Shown piece after piece: positions 11,981-23,657 of a DNA stretch of 64,000 nt. The stretch's first letter is position 1. The number at the start of each line of letters is the position of its first letter. Below the pieces are notes generated by a model. That model saw only the letters and a list, made by a program, of their open reading frames with translations. It had not been told where the DNA came from and searched no databases. Both the position numbers and the translations under genes were made by a program. The stretch comes from Phycomyces blakesleeanus NRRL 1555(-) (taxonomy: Eukaryota; Mucoromycota; Mucoromycetes; Mucorales; Phycomycetaceae). The DNA is taken from the NCBI RefSeq assembly GCF_001638985.1, contig NW_017265140.1, positions 682,001 to 746,000 on the forward strand. The letters run 5' to 3'.

Positions 11981-12916
11981 TTAGTCTTTGCCCATCTCAG
12001 CTGCCAATTCACGGCTACGATGCTCGGCAGCAAGGACACCATCCATAATAGTCTGACGAATATTGTTGGCTTCGAGAGACTTAACTGCAGCCTCGGTGGT
12101 ACCATTGGGCGAAGTCACCTTTCTACGGAGGGTGGCAAGATCATCCTCGGATTCCAGGGCCATACGAGCAGCACCGATGCAAGTCTGGACAGTAAGTGCC
12201 TTGGCATCTTCAGATGACAGGCCCATTGCAATACCGGCATTCTCTGTACAACGTATTAGCATTCCTCTTTTATGCTAATTTTTATTTATACAGTTCCAAA
12301 AAAAGAAAGAAAATCACTTACGCATAGCTTCCATTACAAGGAAGAAATAGGCGGGTCCACTACCACTCAATCCGGTAACGGAGTCAATCAATGATTCACG
12401 ATCAACCCAGGACACCTGCTTGGATACAGCAGATAGAATAGATTCTGCAGTGGCACGCTGGGAAGAATTGACCTGATCGTTGGCATACAGACCTACTGCA
12501 CCCTCACCTAATAAGGCAGGTGTGTTGGGCATGCAACGAACAAGCGAAATGGACTCAGACGAGTTTATCCAGCGCACGATGTCAGAAGTAGTGATGCCTG
12601 CGACGATGGAGATGATCAAGGGAGAGGGGTTTTTGCGGAATGCAGGCGAAAGATTGTCAACCACAGTGCGAAGAACCTGGGGCTTGACAGCGAAGACAAT
12701 GACATCGGCACCATCGATTGCCTTAATGTTGTCAGTTTCGCTGGTAATCTCGGGATACTTTCCCTGCATATATTTACGACGTTCCTCAAAAGGCTCAGAG
12801 TAACGCAGACGATCTCCAGGGTGACCGCTGGCGAAAAGACCGCCAAGGATGGCTTCAGCCATGTTTCCACCACCAATAAAAGTAATGTTGGGGCGAGTGT
12901 TTGATGCGGAAACCAT
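11981..12916 (-). CDS. PRO3: Pyrroline-5-carboxylate reductase
   Basis: Last enzyme of proline synthesis: NAD(P)H reduction of 1-pyrroline-5-carboxylate. Two exons: 12916-12323 and 12243-11981, joined across a GTAAGT...ACAG intron. The N-terminus has the Rossmann motif FIGGGNMAEAILGG. VFAVKPQVL, SIVAGIT, VRCMPNTPALLGEGAVGLYA and the dimer-domain signature VTGLSGSGPAYFFLVMEAM follow. The second exon holds GAARMALES and VTSPNGTTEAAVKSLE. Length about 285 residues, normal for the family. I chose the Met at 12916 because it sits just before the Rossmann strand. An in-frame Met at 13009 would add a 31-residue basic leader that could be a mitochondrial presequence. Confidence 0.95.
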
Positions 12917-13152
12917 TGGAAAAATCTGACGATAGAGAGCAAGTAGACGGTAGGAAGTACGTTGGATATGGTTCATCGACAGAGAACAGAGGTTGGTATT
13001 TATACACAAATTACAAGAGAAAACACCATGTTCAAAGGGCGAAGATCAGCAGTCACGGCTGTCTTTGACTAAGGATTGGTCACTTTTCCTAAGTAGGCAA
13101 GAAAAAGAGGTCTGAAACATAAAGTACAAACTTTCTATTGGTCTGTTGTTTT

Positions 13153-14256
13153 CTAATCTTCTTCGTCTTCATCCTTCTGGCTGGGTGTCTCATAAAGGTC
13201 CTCTTCACATAATGCACCACATCTAACAAGTATAAAACAAAATAAAACGAAAACAAATTAAATCCGGATCAATTATTTTCCTCGTCTTCTTGTTTCTTCA
13301 TACCCCACTAAGCAATCTTCCACTGCTTCTGGACTGAAACGCGGCCCGACTTGATCAACAAAACGGACCATATTTGCAATCAGAAGCCCACTCTTATAAG
13401 CCAAAACAGCAGGTGATCCAACAAGATCAAACTCTAGATCAAGTGCAGACACCCTGATGAACTTTGCTAACGCATAAGTGCTTGCTAATCCACGCAAATG
13501 GTCATCCAACTTTCGACATTCAGGTATCGACTACAAAATTTGGAGTTTTCATTTATACATGTAAACCAAAAAAGAAGAGGGAAGAAGAGAAAAAGAATTG
13601 GGCTAGACAAAATGCATCTTTGATGACTTACGTTGTCATAAAGATGGATAATGACTGGTACTGTTCTCCACTCATTATCAATAGCTGTTGCATAGTCATC
13701 GGCATTTACTGTTTCCAAAGTACCAAACAGGCGATGCTGTTTTCGTACACCATGATTACTCATCTGTCTCAGCTCGCCTAGTCGTTTCTGACGATACAAG
13801 GCGAGAATCTCTTCATCCTCCAAGAGATCATCATCACTCTCTTGGTGTTCCAATACAAGCACTTCTTGTTTAGATGCAGCAACGTCTTCCAAATAAGTTG
13901 TTGTCATGAGTGCTTTGGAAAGCATTCGGGAATTGTGTTCATCCCGTTTGGCCTGTTCTGTTGCTACTTTGACCTTGTTGTAGTATGCATGATCTGCCAT
14001 CACACCTTTTGGACCTGTGTGTCTACCATTACCAGTTGGACTACGTACAGGCTCTGATGTTTGTTGATTCTATTTGTGTGTGAGTTTGATGTAAGATTGT
14101 TGAAAAAAAAATGAAAAAAATTACATTGGCAACTGTAGCTTCTTCTTCATTATCTGATGCATCTGTATCTGCTCCACTATCATTTTGTGCTCTGGCTCGA
14201 GCATCCTCATCCTCATGAGTTGCGTTTAGTATTTGTGCCCAAAGTGCGTCTTCCAT
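13153..14256 (-). CDS. Phosducin-like protein (PhLP1 type)
   Basis: Four exons: 14256-14126, 14069-13632, 13530-13304 and 13222-13153. Acidic N-terminus (DEDARARAQNDSGADTDASD), then GNGRHTGPKGVMADHAYY and a helix ending LYRQKRLGELRQM. A thioredoxin-fold domain follows: VPVIIHLYD, SIPECRKLDDHLRGLA, KFIRVSALDLEF, AVLAYKSGLLIANMVRF. The last exon codes CGALCEEDL and an acidic tail. In the family PhLP1 works with the CCT chaperonin to assemble G-protein beta-gamma. The third exon is read to donor GTATGA at 13303; ignoring that donor would give a premature stop at 13273. It shares the 875-base spacer at 14257-15131 with the ARF6-like gene. Confidence 0.88.
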
Positions 14257-15131
14257 GATGTATGTTTTTTCTTGTTGACAAAAAAATGAAGTGATTACAA
14301 TAGGCTGTTGTCGTTATTTTTGCTTTTAAAATAAATGAATAAATAAATATAATATAATAGGATTATTTGATTTGATTGTGGTTAGGTTTTTGTGAATATT
14401 TATTAAAAAGGAAGAAGAAAAAGAAAGAAAGAAGAAGAAGAGAAAAGTAATGGACTTTTTGAAATTCAAGCTCCCTTGATTATTCTTGTTATTCTTCTCT
14501 GTTTCACTCCTTTTTTTTTCTTTAGTTATTATTATTATTATTAGTATTACTATTATCTTGTAAAGGAGTCCCCTGTGGTGCGGTTTTCCATTTTGGTACC
14601 TATACTTTTCAGTCATAAAGAAGATGGCCTTGCCCTGAATTGATCAGGTCTCTCGTGGTGATTTTTTTTCGGTTGATTAACTGTACTCGATCAATTCAAG
14701 TTTAACAGCCATTTATATACATAATATATATATATATATATATATATACAATATTATATTATATAAATAAATCATAATATTTATTTATTTTATGTATAAA
14801 GGTTATTATGTTAGTTGGCTTAATCCAGGTGGCTGGTCGTGAACAAGTGAGTGAAATGAAGGGGGTGGGACAATAAAACGAGCGAGAAATTCAGTGATAA
14901 AAAAGAGAGTAAAGATGAGAGCAAAGATGAGAAAGAACGGGAGGTGGGGTGGGGGTTGGAGAGGGGTGGGCTCATACAAAATTAACCCACTCTATTTTCC
15001 TTTGTTGCCTTATTTTTTTATTTTTTTATTTTTTACACTCCTTTTCCGCTCTTTCGTCTCTCATTCCACATCATCACCACCACCTCTTTCCCAAACCCTC
15101 CTTCCATTACAGTCATTCAATCTTATTCACT
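14257..15131. promoter_or_regulatory. Divergent spacer between PhLP1-like and ARF6-like genes
   Basis: Holds an (AT)n run at about 14726-14749 with flanking AT palindromes, and a pyrimidine-rich leader (about 15000-15125) with CACCACCACC just before the ARF start. It must contain both promoters. No gene seen. Confidence 0.5.
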
Positions 15132-15942
<811 letters not shown>

Positions 15943-16289
15943 ATCGAGATAATCAAACCCACAAAAAAGATGAATCAAACATACAAAAAACAAGGCAGCA
16001 AAATTCATTCCTTTCTTGCTGAACTTATTCCCCTTCTATTACTTCTTCTCCTTGCAAACCCTTACGAGGAAGAAGACAAATATCATCATTTATTATATGT
16101 TATTTCCACTCCAAATCTTTTTCTTTATTTCTATTTCTTTTTCCTTTAACCATGTCTTTCTTGTTATATCTATATCTATATTTTCCCTAATATTCACTTC
16201 TCACACCTTTTTTATTATTTCTAAAAAAGAGCCCTCCCTTTTAAAGTAGAACCTTTTATTATATTACTTATAAAGGAATTTAAAGAAAA

Positions 16290-16553
16290 ATGAATATTCC
16301 AAACTCTATACATGCATACATACCCAGCACCAACGGACACTTGGATGTTGGTGTCAATTCAATTCAATCCAACAGTTCAGATTCTCATTTTACAGTATTG
16401 GAACCATTACCTTGGAATATGATTAATACGGAACGAGCAATGTGCGTGTGTGACATTGAAAGAATATATAGCTTCCTCATTATTATTACTATTCTTCTTT
16501 ATTTCTCTCTTGTATTGTGGGTTGATTCGGAATTCTGTTTTCACGTGCTATAG
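16290..16553 (+). CDS. Small ORF with C-terminal membrane segment (unsupported by homology)
   Basis: An uninterrupted 87-codon frame downstream of the ARF6-like gene. The first ~50 residues are polar with varied codons (IPSTNGHLDVGVNSIQSNSS), then comes one hydrophobic segment (FLIIITILLYFSLVLWV). That gives a tail-anchor layout. It lies where the ARF6 3' UTR could run, and no family was recognised. Confidence 0.3.
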   Translation: MNIPNSIHAYIPSTNGHLDVGVNSIQSNSSDSHFTVLEPLPWNMINTERAMCVCDIERIYSFLIIITILLYFSLVLWVDSEFCFHVL

Positions 16554-16813
16554 TTTACCTTATTTTGTTTGTTTTGTTTTAATAACAAATATAAATACAA
16601 ATTATACTAGAGCTGTCATTTTTACATTTTAGATATATACTATATTGGATCAATTGATTCAATATGCTTCTGATTATAATATATTAAGGTTTATGTATTC
16701 TCAGGCGTGCACTGTTCTTCTAAAGAGTTAAAGATAATTAATAAACCTCTCATCAAAATGCGGATAAAGCTGACCACTAAAGAGGGCATCTTTAAATCAA
16801 GAATAACTATTGA

Positions 16814-16856
<43 letters not shown>
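16814..16856. repeat. (ATT)n microsatellite
   Basis: About 14 tandem ATT triplets. Confidence 0.85.
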
Positions 16857-17090
16857 TTAATTATTATATAAAAAGAAGAAAAATATTAAAAATCTATGAT
16901 TTTTGATATAATCAATCTAACAAGGAATTACTTTCTCAAATTATAAAATAAAGGACCGTTATTTATAGAGTCGACACTTCGTCTTGTTTTGGATAAAGAG
17001 CCTTTGGTTTTCAAAGTTTGATGCGCTAATATACCTTTATAGCGGAGTTTAAATTTTTAAGTTGTTGAATCAATCTCAATAACTGTTGCA

Positions 17091-17412
17091 GGCGGAATGC
17101 AAATGTGGCACACCCAAAACGGACATACATGTGACTGTGAGGATAACCAAATGTGAGGTTCATGAAAATGAATTAAATTCTAATTCACTGCACTAGTCAA
17201 GAACGCCGTCGTTTGATCAAATGGCGAATTGCTTGGCTACCACCTACACCATCAGTCGAATGCCAATGTGGTGCTATCAAAGGTAACCAAATCCACATGC
17301 TTAGATTTCCCGCCACAATCCCTCTCGTTCAAAAACTCCGGTACTTGATGGATCCTGCTCCTCCAGAAATTCATCTAATCGAATATGTTCTCAACTGTTT
17401 TTCCAGGTCCCT
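17091..17412 (+). mobile_element. Remnant of a non-LTR retrotransposon tail
   Basis: The frame at 17200-17410 reads ERRRLIKWRIAWLPP, ECQCGAIKGNQIHML, then PPEIHLIEYVLNCF. This resembles the conserved segment and Cys/His tail that follow the reverse transcriptase of fungal LINE elements. A second diverged copy of the Cys motif lies just upstream at 17094-17135 (ECKCGTPKTDIHVT), pointing to nested or duplicated fragments. Stops and frame changes surround both, and no RT core is present, so it is not mobile. Assignment rests on motif memory only. Confidence 0.4.
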
Positions 17413-18438
17413 CAGATAACCTCGTATGTGTTACGATTTGTGGCTGTGCTTGCTTGTATTATTACATGCTGTTGATCAAGCCACAGAATTCTACAAGCTG
17501 CCAGAAAAAAAAAACTCATGATCAAATCCTCATTGCAGAAAAATTTCGTGCCAAGAGACAAACCCGCCCTCACCACATCCCGCCGCCCCTTAGAGAACGT
17601 GTCCCTGGTGATCCGCTCCCAATTCTGGTGCCGTCAGTATCTAGTTACTTATTCTCGATTCTTTCATGTCATTTATTTTTCTTATATATTTATTTCACCT
17701 GTATTCTTACCAGCTGTATTATCTATTTTTAGTCTTAGTCATTCTAAAACCCGTTTTCCCCCACTGGGGTTTTTTACGTGCTCTCTTACTTTTTATTATA
17801 TTCAATTAATCGTTGGCTCTCATTGGGTCGTCTAAATTTCAACGTGCGTGATCCCGAAAAACCCACAATAAAATCCAAAACATTTTCACCTCTTCAACAA
17901 ATTTGACTTAAGACAAAAAAAAAGTATAGGAGAGAATTGAAACAGCTTCAAGATATTAACATTTATTCCCCAACGCACCATACTTATAAAGAACTTTTTC
18001 AGAAACACTTTAAAAGTAATTTGCTTCTAACAAACGACTTTCAGTAAATTATTTCCAATATGAACAGGAGTGGCGACTTGAATAATATGTTTAAAACACT
18101 CATATAATGGTTTATTTATTGGTTAGATACTTGTTCCTGACTAATAAAGGAGCTTCTTTAAACGAAACTTACAAAACGAAAATTACAGTAGCAAAATATA
18201 TAGCTCCTCAAAACAGTATGAGATTAGCACTTTTCGATTTAGTTTAACAGAAATACATATAAATGTGTAACGTACACAATAATATTTTAATTTCTTTTGT
18301 AGCCTTCAGCCGAGTATTAAGTATAATATTACTTCTGTGTGCAGTAATGAAAACAAAGGTATAAGCAGTGTTTTTTTTAAAAAAGAAATCCCTGTTAAAT
18401 TATATAAAAGATTGAAATATATTATGAACTCTGCCTGT
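17413..18438. other. AT-rich spacer
   Basis: No gene supported. Frames at 17385-17835 are continuations or shadows of the retroelement remnant. Confidence 0.5.
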
Positions 18439-19304
18439 CTATAAGTTTGATCTTTTTAGTGTAGACTGGATAAGCATCAATTCAGCTTCTGTGTCTTGGA
18501 TTTCATTTTGCACCACAAGAGCTTTCATACTACGGACGGCCCACGGCATCCTCTTTATACCGTTTGCATCTATAAAATGTTGAATAAATTGCACCGAACT
18601 TTCAAGAACAAGACTGTAGTCTGAATCGGTTACTATAACATCCACTAATCCTATTTGAAGAGCGTCGGTGGCATGGACTTTGGCAGCAGTACCAAGAATA
18701 CGAAGAGTATTTTTACGACCAATTCTCTCTATCAGTCGTCTTGCACCGCCCCAAGGAGATGGAAGTCCGTTGCGTACTTGTACAAACGATAGATAGGCGG
18801 TATCTCCCATACAGATAAAGTCCATGGCAGCAATCAATTCAGTTCCTCCTCCCACCGCTGGTCCAGCCACCGACCCAACAGCGATTAGTGGTAAACGAGA
18901 AAATCGTGCAAGGATACCGTACATAAATTTGTTCATAGCTGATATACTTTCAGGAGTTTTAAGATACTGACCAGCAAAATCAAGGTCTGTGTCTATGTTA
19001 CTAAAAGTGTCATCTCTGCATGTACACTCTTACCAAGACCAGCGCAGAATGCCTTATTAGGCCCACCAGTAACTATTACCCCTACACGATTGTCATTCGT
19101 GTCCTTCTCAAGATGTCCGACAATTCTGTACAGTTCGGCCATCATTTTCCCAGATAATGCATTATGGTGATCAGGATTCTCAATTGACACTAAACTAATT
19201 CCTGGGCGATAGCAAGGCTCGTACAGAACTTTCCCTTTGCCTAGGTATTGCAGCTTTTCGGCAATTACTGAATCCGAATCAGAAGATAATAATGAGATGG
19301 ACAT
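18439..19304 (-). CDS. Crotonase-family protein, ethylmalonyl-CoA decarboxylase (ECHDC1)-like
   Basis: About 280 residues of enoyl-CoA hydratase/isomerase fold: ISLVSIENPDHHNALSGKMM, VGVIVTGGPNKAFCAGL (first oxyanion-hole strand), VAGPAVGGGTELIAAMDF (second oxyanion hole), GLPSPWGGARRLIERIG, ALQIGLVDVIV. The VGGGTEL and PWGGA forms suit ECHDC1, which removes ethylmalonyl-CoA or methylmalonyl-CoA made by promiscuous carboxylases. The reading frame changes between CAGL and DDTFSN. The bases between (19033-19014) are GTAAG...CAGAG, only 20 long; removing them restores a normal CAGLDD. It is therefore either an ultra-short intron, a -1 frameshift of a coding stretch, or an assembly error. Confidence 0.8.
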
Positions 19305-19468
19305 TACAAATGAATATTTGGTGTAAAAAAAAAAGATAGCCTAATATGGATAACAGCCTGAAAATAAAATAAAATAAGTAAATCATGCAAAAAATTAAGC
19401 CTGCTTTTTTTCTAGGTTCAATTCATCGTCTCATTATTAATTCGTATAATTTTCCCACTCATCTCAAA
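19305..19468. promoter_or_regulatory. Compact bidirectional promoter, ECHDC1-like / IKS1-like
   Basis: The start codons of the two divergent genes are only about 164 bases apart, so both promoters must overlap here. No defined site recognised. Confidence 0.5.
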
Positions 19469-22400
19469 ATGGACGCAGATGAAAACGATTCCAATCCTTT
19501 TTCAAGAAGGAAATCACCAAAAGTAACTAGCCCACTTGGTTCTCGACGGGCAAGTTTTCCTGAAAGTAGTCAATTGATGGCATTAGTTAGCAGCACAAGT
19601 ACACCAAGCCAAGGTCTTGGTGACAGCCGTACACATTCACACATACCATTGTTATTCCCACACCTTCCAAGTGATTATCTACCGTCTCCTTCCAGCCCGA
19701 AGCATTTTGTTCTAACTTATGAACATTCACGGGAACATCGCTTATTGGGTGCGGACACTATTAGTGGTCGAATGCAATCAGTTGCATCACTGCAATCGCC
19801 TCTTATGGTTCGACAAAGATCCCGTTCAGCAGGTCAGACTAGATTAACACCACCTGGGGAATTCCAATCACGACAAGAACAGGACCTAAGACAAGAAAGT
19901 TCTCATCTGGCCATTGAGAGTGGATCTAGTATGAGCAATACATCTGAACTAGTACCCTATAGGGAGTGGACAGTTATTTCGTAAGTAGCCTTTGTTCACA
20001 CATATTAATCTTCTTTTTTCCCCCAATTGGCTAAAAGGAATATTTATTAATGAAATAATACTATAGGCGCAACGATATTAGTGGCCAAATGGTCCTGTTT
20101 AATCCAGAAACAAAACTCGTGACAGTCCAACGGTATATGCCCGATAGTTTTGACCTCCCAATTCCCACATCCAACACCCAATCTCAGGTAAGTGTATTAT
20201 CCGAACAAATGGTCCTTTTTTCTGGATTACATACTTACAAGGATACCAAAATATGTTTAGTCAAATAACAAGTGCCCAATGTGCCATCGCTCTCTACCTG
20301 ACAGACAGACGAATGATCATGTAAGCAGAAATAGAAATTATAAGATCCATAAATAACTCAACTCTTATAACTTATAGACGAGCGGACCCAATTTCATGGA
20401 CAGAAACTACTTTAGATTGTTGGCCTCGAGTACGAAAGCGTAAGTTGATTTAAGCTCTTGATCGGTTTAAATAAACTTTCCGATACCATCAATAGAGGAG
20501 TGTCACCACCCAAGCAAAAACAGTCAGAACAAAAGTCGGAAGAGCATGTAGAGGAAAATACGGAATCTATTCACAGCGATCATTTGAAAGCCAATGCATT
20601 CAATCACGGATACTACGAGAACTTTTTTGTCGAATTAAAGAAACTAGGGCGTGGATTTAGAGGAAGCGTTTTTCTGTGCAATGTAAGACACGCTAAGTAC
20701 TGGCTTCAAGCTTACTTACCAATATATATAGCATGAATTGGACGGTGTTAAATTAGGGAAATATGCAGTTAAAAAAGTGGCCATCGGTAATAATCACCCA
20801 TGGCTTGTAAGAATGTTGAGAGAGGTTCATTTATTGGAAAGATTACGACATCCAAATATTGTGAGCTATAAACATTCATGGCTAGAGTATAGTAGATTAA
20901 CACCATTTGGTAAGACGACGATTCTACAAAAACAAAAATCTATAGAAAGCATACTCAAAAATAGTTATCATAAAAATATAGGTCCAAAAGTTCCATGTCT
21001 ATTTATTCTTATGGTAATTCTCGCTTTGTGCAAGAGTCTACAATGCATGAATGATAATTTGTGTCTTAGGAATGTGCCAACGGAGGAAACCTTGAAGAAT
21101 ATTTGGAACCAGAGGTTACTCCTTTGGAGCCAGAGTCTCTTGGTGGTAAGAAAAAGTCTGCAAAGGAGCTAAAACGGGAGCGCATTCGAAGACAACAAGG
21201 AGTTGAAGAGATTGAAAAAGGACCAGAGATACACAAGCGCCTTTTGAGCATGGCCGAGGTCTGGTCTCTGTTCTTGGATATTGTCGAAGGATTGGCTCAC
21301 CTTCATCAACAAAACATTGTTCACCGAGATCTCAAACCCCCAAATCTCTTACTCAAATGGGATGAGCGTAGTCGTAATCGAGGCCAAACTGACTTTTGGA
21401 GAAACAAAGTTGGGCAACATGGCATGTAAGAATACTTTTTTTAGAGTAATACCTAAATATGTTTTCTGCTCTCCTTTGACGTATTTTACCTTTAAATCTT
21501 AGCCCTCGAGTCCTGATTTCCGACTTTGGAGAATGTGAAGACTTGGATGAGGACCCTGATAATGATCGTACGGGTGCTACAGGAACTTTGGAGTTTATGG
21601 CGCCAGAGCATGTTGCTTTGGATCCACAAGGAAAAAACAGGGTCGAGTATTCTTCAAAGGCAGATATGTGGTCACTTGGAATGGTCCTATACTACCTATG
21701 TTACTCTCGGCTTCCTTATAGTAATGTTGATGATGTTGATATATTACGGAACGAAATTCTTGCTTTTAAAGAGTAAGTTGGTTTGGTTGATATTCCAAAG
21801 CTCTGGGAACAATGACAGCTATCAACTTCCCCAATTGACTCTTTTTTTTACAGAGTCAAATTCCCAAAATCAAGATTCGATGTCTATAATGGGCATGAGA
21901 ACAATATTGATCCAGGAATGGTAGAGGCAATCCGGCAGCAAACTATATCACCAGACATCCCGCAGGAAATGAAGATATTAATTCGGATGCTGCTTTCAAC
22001 GGACCCCAACAAACGGCCTTCTTGTGAAGAGATCTTGTCAAAGTTGCGACAAATACAAAGCTCTGGGTTTCACATAGATGGCACTTCTATTCTCAGAGAA
22101 GTCCCTGAAAATCATTCACGCACAACAAACATCAGTAGCCCGACAAAGACAACGTTTGTTATGCCATATGAGGATCGAACCAGACTAAGGCGCTCTTCCT
22201 GGGAATCTGTTGAGACAAAGTACATTCCAAAAACAGAACCTACGCGAGATTCTCCTTCATTTGATAAACAATCTATTAGACCATTATCTAGCCAAGAAGA
22301 TGGCCAGAGTACAAGCAATAATTTGGTTGAAAATGAAGCACCTGTACAGGTTACGCGAGACAGTGATGGAGATGTTCAAATGGATGAGCAAGATTACGAA

Positions 22401-23122
22401 AATATGCCTAGTCGACATCCAAAGGCTGTTAAACGATTTGCATACACTACTGGGCATGGAAATGATACAAGGACATTTGGAATTCGGAAGAGAAGAAAAC
22501 GAGCTAACAGAGATACCGAGAATAAAATTGATTATGACTTGTACAGCCAGTCTAGCGCACCTGATACATTGAGCAGCGAGGAAGATAAAGACGAATTGAC
22601 GGAAATGAATGAAATGAGTGAACCAAATCACCTACTGTTAGGATCTCCGGACATTCAAACTAGCTGGTTCTTATTATTTGATAGAATGAGGATGCCTTTT
22701 ACCATCCCTCGACGCTGGGATTATACGATGGGAACATGGTTGCAGGCAACTGAAGATCGATACTATATTAATATGTTAAAGACAATTACCGCGATTATAA
22801 AGGTAAATGAAGATATCCAAGACATATACGTTTACTAAGATCAATCAATTTCTTCAACATATTTAGGTTGCAACATGCACCTACCCATGTCACCCTTATT
22901 CGCCATCGCCGACCATACTGTACCCTATTGTTATCTTGGCAACCCTAGACTTCTGGAGGTAAATGAGCTTTTCATTTACTAAAACTAAATGCATGTGTTT
23001 TAACAGAATATATTGATTTTTTTATTAGTGATAATGTCTCACAAAGCATATTATTAGTAGTATTTCATCTAGTGTGGGTAATTGGAGTTGCACTTTTACG
23101 AGGTGGTATGTGTGCTGCCTAA
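19469..23122 (+). CDS. IKS1: Iks1-type serine/threonine kinase with C-terminal membrane segments
   Basis: About eleven exons, starting at 19469 (an in-frame Met at 19385 would add 28 residues). After a Ser-rich N-terminus come an EWTVISRNDISGQMVLFNP segment and a CxxC knuckle (NKCPMCHRSLP). The kinase domain follows: LGRGFRGSVFLC (Gly loop), GKYAVKKVAIG (VAIK Lys), LREVHLLERLRHPNIVSYKH, CLFILM, ECANGGNLEEYLEP, then a charged insert, IVHRDLKPPNLLL (catalytic loop), PRVLISDFGECEDL and ATGTLEFMAPEH. A long acidic/basic linker leads to C-terminal hydrophobic stretches (PTILYPIVILATLDFW; SILLVVFHLVWVIGVALL). The CxxC knuckle, DFGE and membrane tail are as in yeast Iks1, whose role is poorly known. 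The last exon ends at 23122 after ALLRGGMCAA. Confidence 0.88.
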
Positions 23123-23657
23123 ACACTTTATTTTCCTTTATCTTCCTGTACATTATCCTCTATATACATATTTTCTGAATATACACATCTATCTGGCAAT
23201 TGAATCTGAGCAATAATTACAGTGCCTATTAACCTATATTCGCACAAATTCAGCGATCAACCATTGTGTAATACTCTTATTATGTCCATAAATCTAGTGA
23301 TATAGCTTCATTATATATTTTTGCTTTTAAAGAAAAGCAAAACATCGTTTACATTTTATATGTCTCTTACATAGACATCTTGATTTTGATTTTAAAAAGT
23401 ATACATGCTTCCTAGTAACTAAAATATATCTTTGTGTACACAGATACCTCTGTTATAATTTGAGCAGCTTATACTGACCTTCATTATATAATAATACAGT
23501 GTTTCTACTTGAGATTGAGACGATGTCAATTTTTTTTTGTTTTGGAAAAACGAATGTTTTTGTAGTGTAGGATGACATATAAGTATTGAATTAAAAGAGA
23601 GGATCGAGGTTCAATTTTTGACAAAAACGGGTTTAGGTCTTGAGAGTAGTACCGACA
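23123..23657. other. Spacer with an ACAGT-family repeat end
   Basis: 3' UTR and spacer. At 23496-23560 it carries ACAGT then a TTCTACTT-AGATTGAGAC block that recurs near 32603 (see findings). Confidence 0.5.

Noticed and set aside
13273..13304. Stop at 13273 as the end of the phosducin-like protein
   Set aside because: Donor GTATGA at 13303 joins an exon coding CGALCEEDL and an acidic tail.
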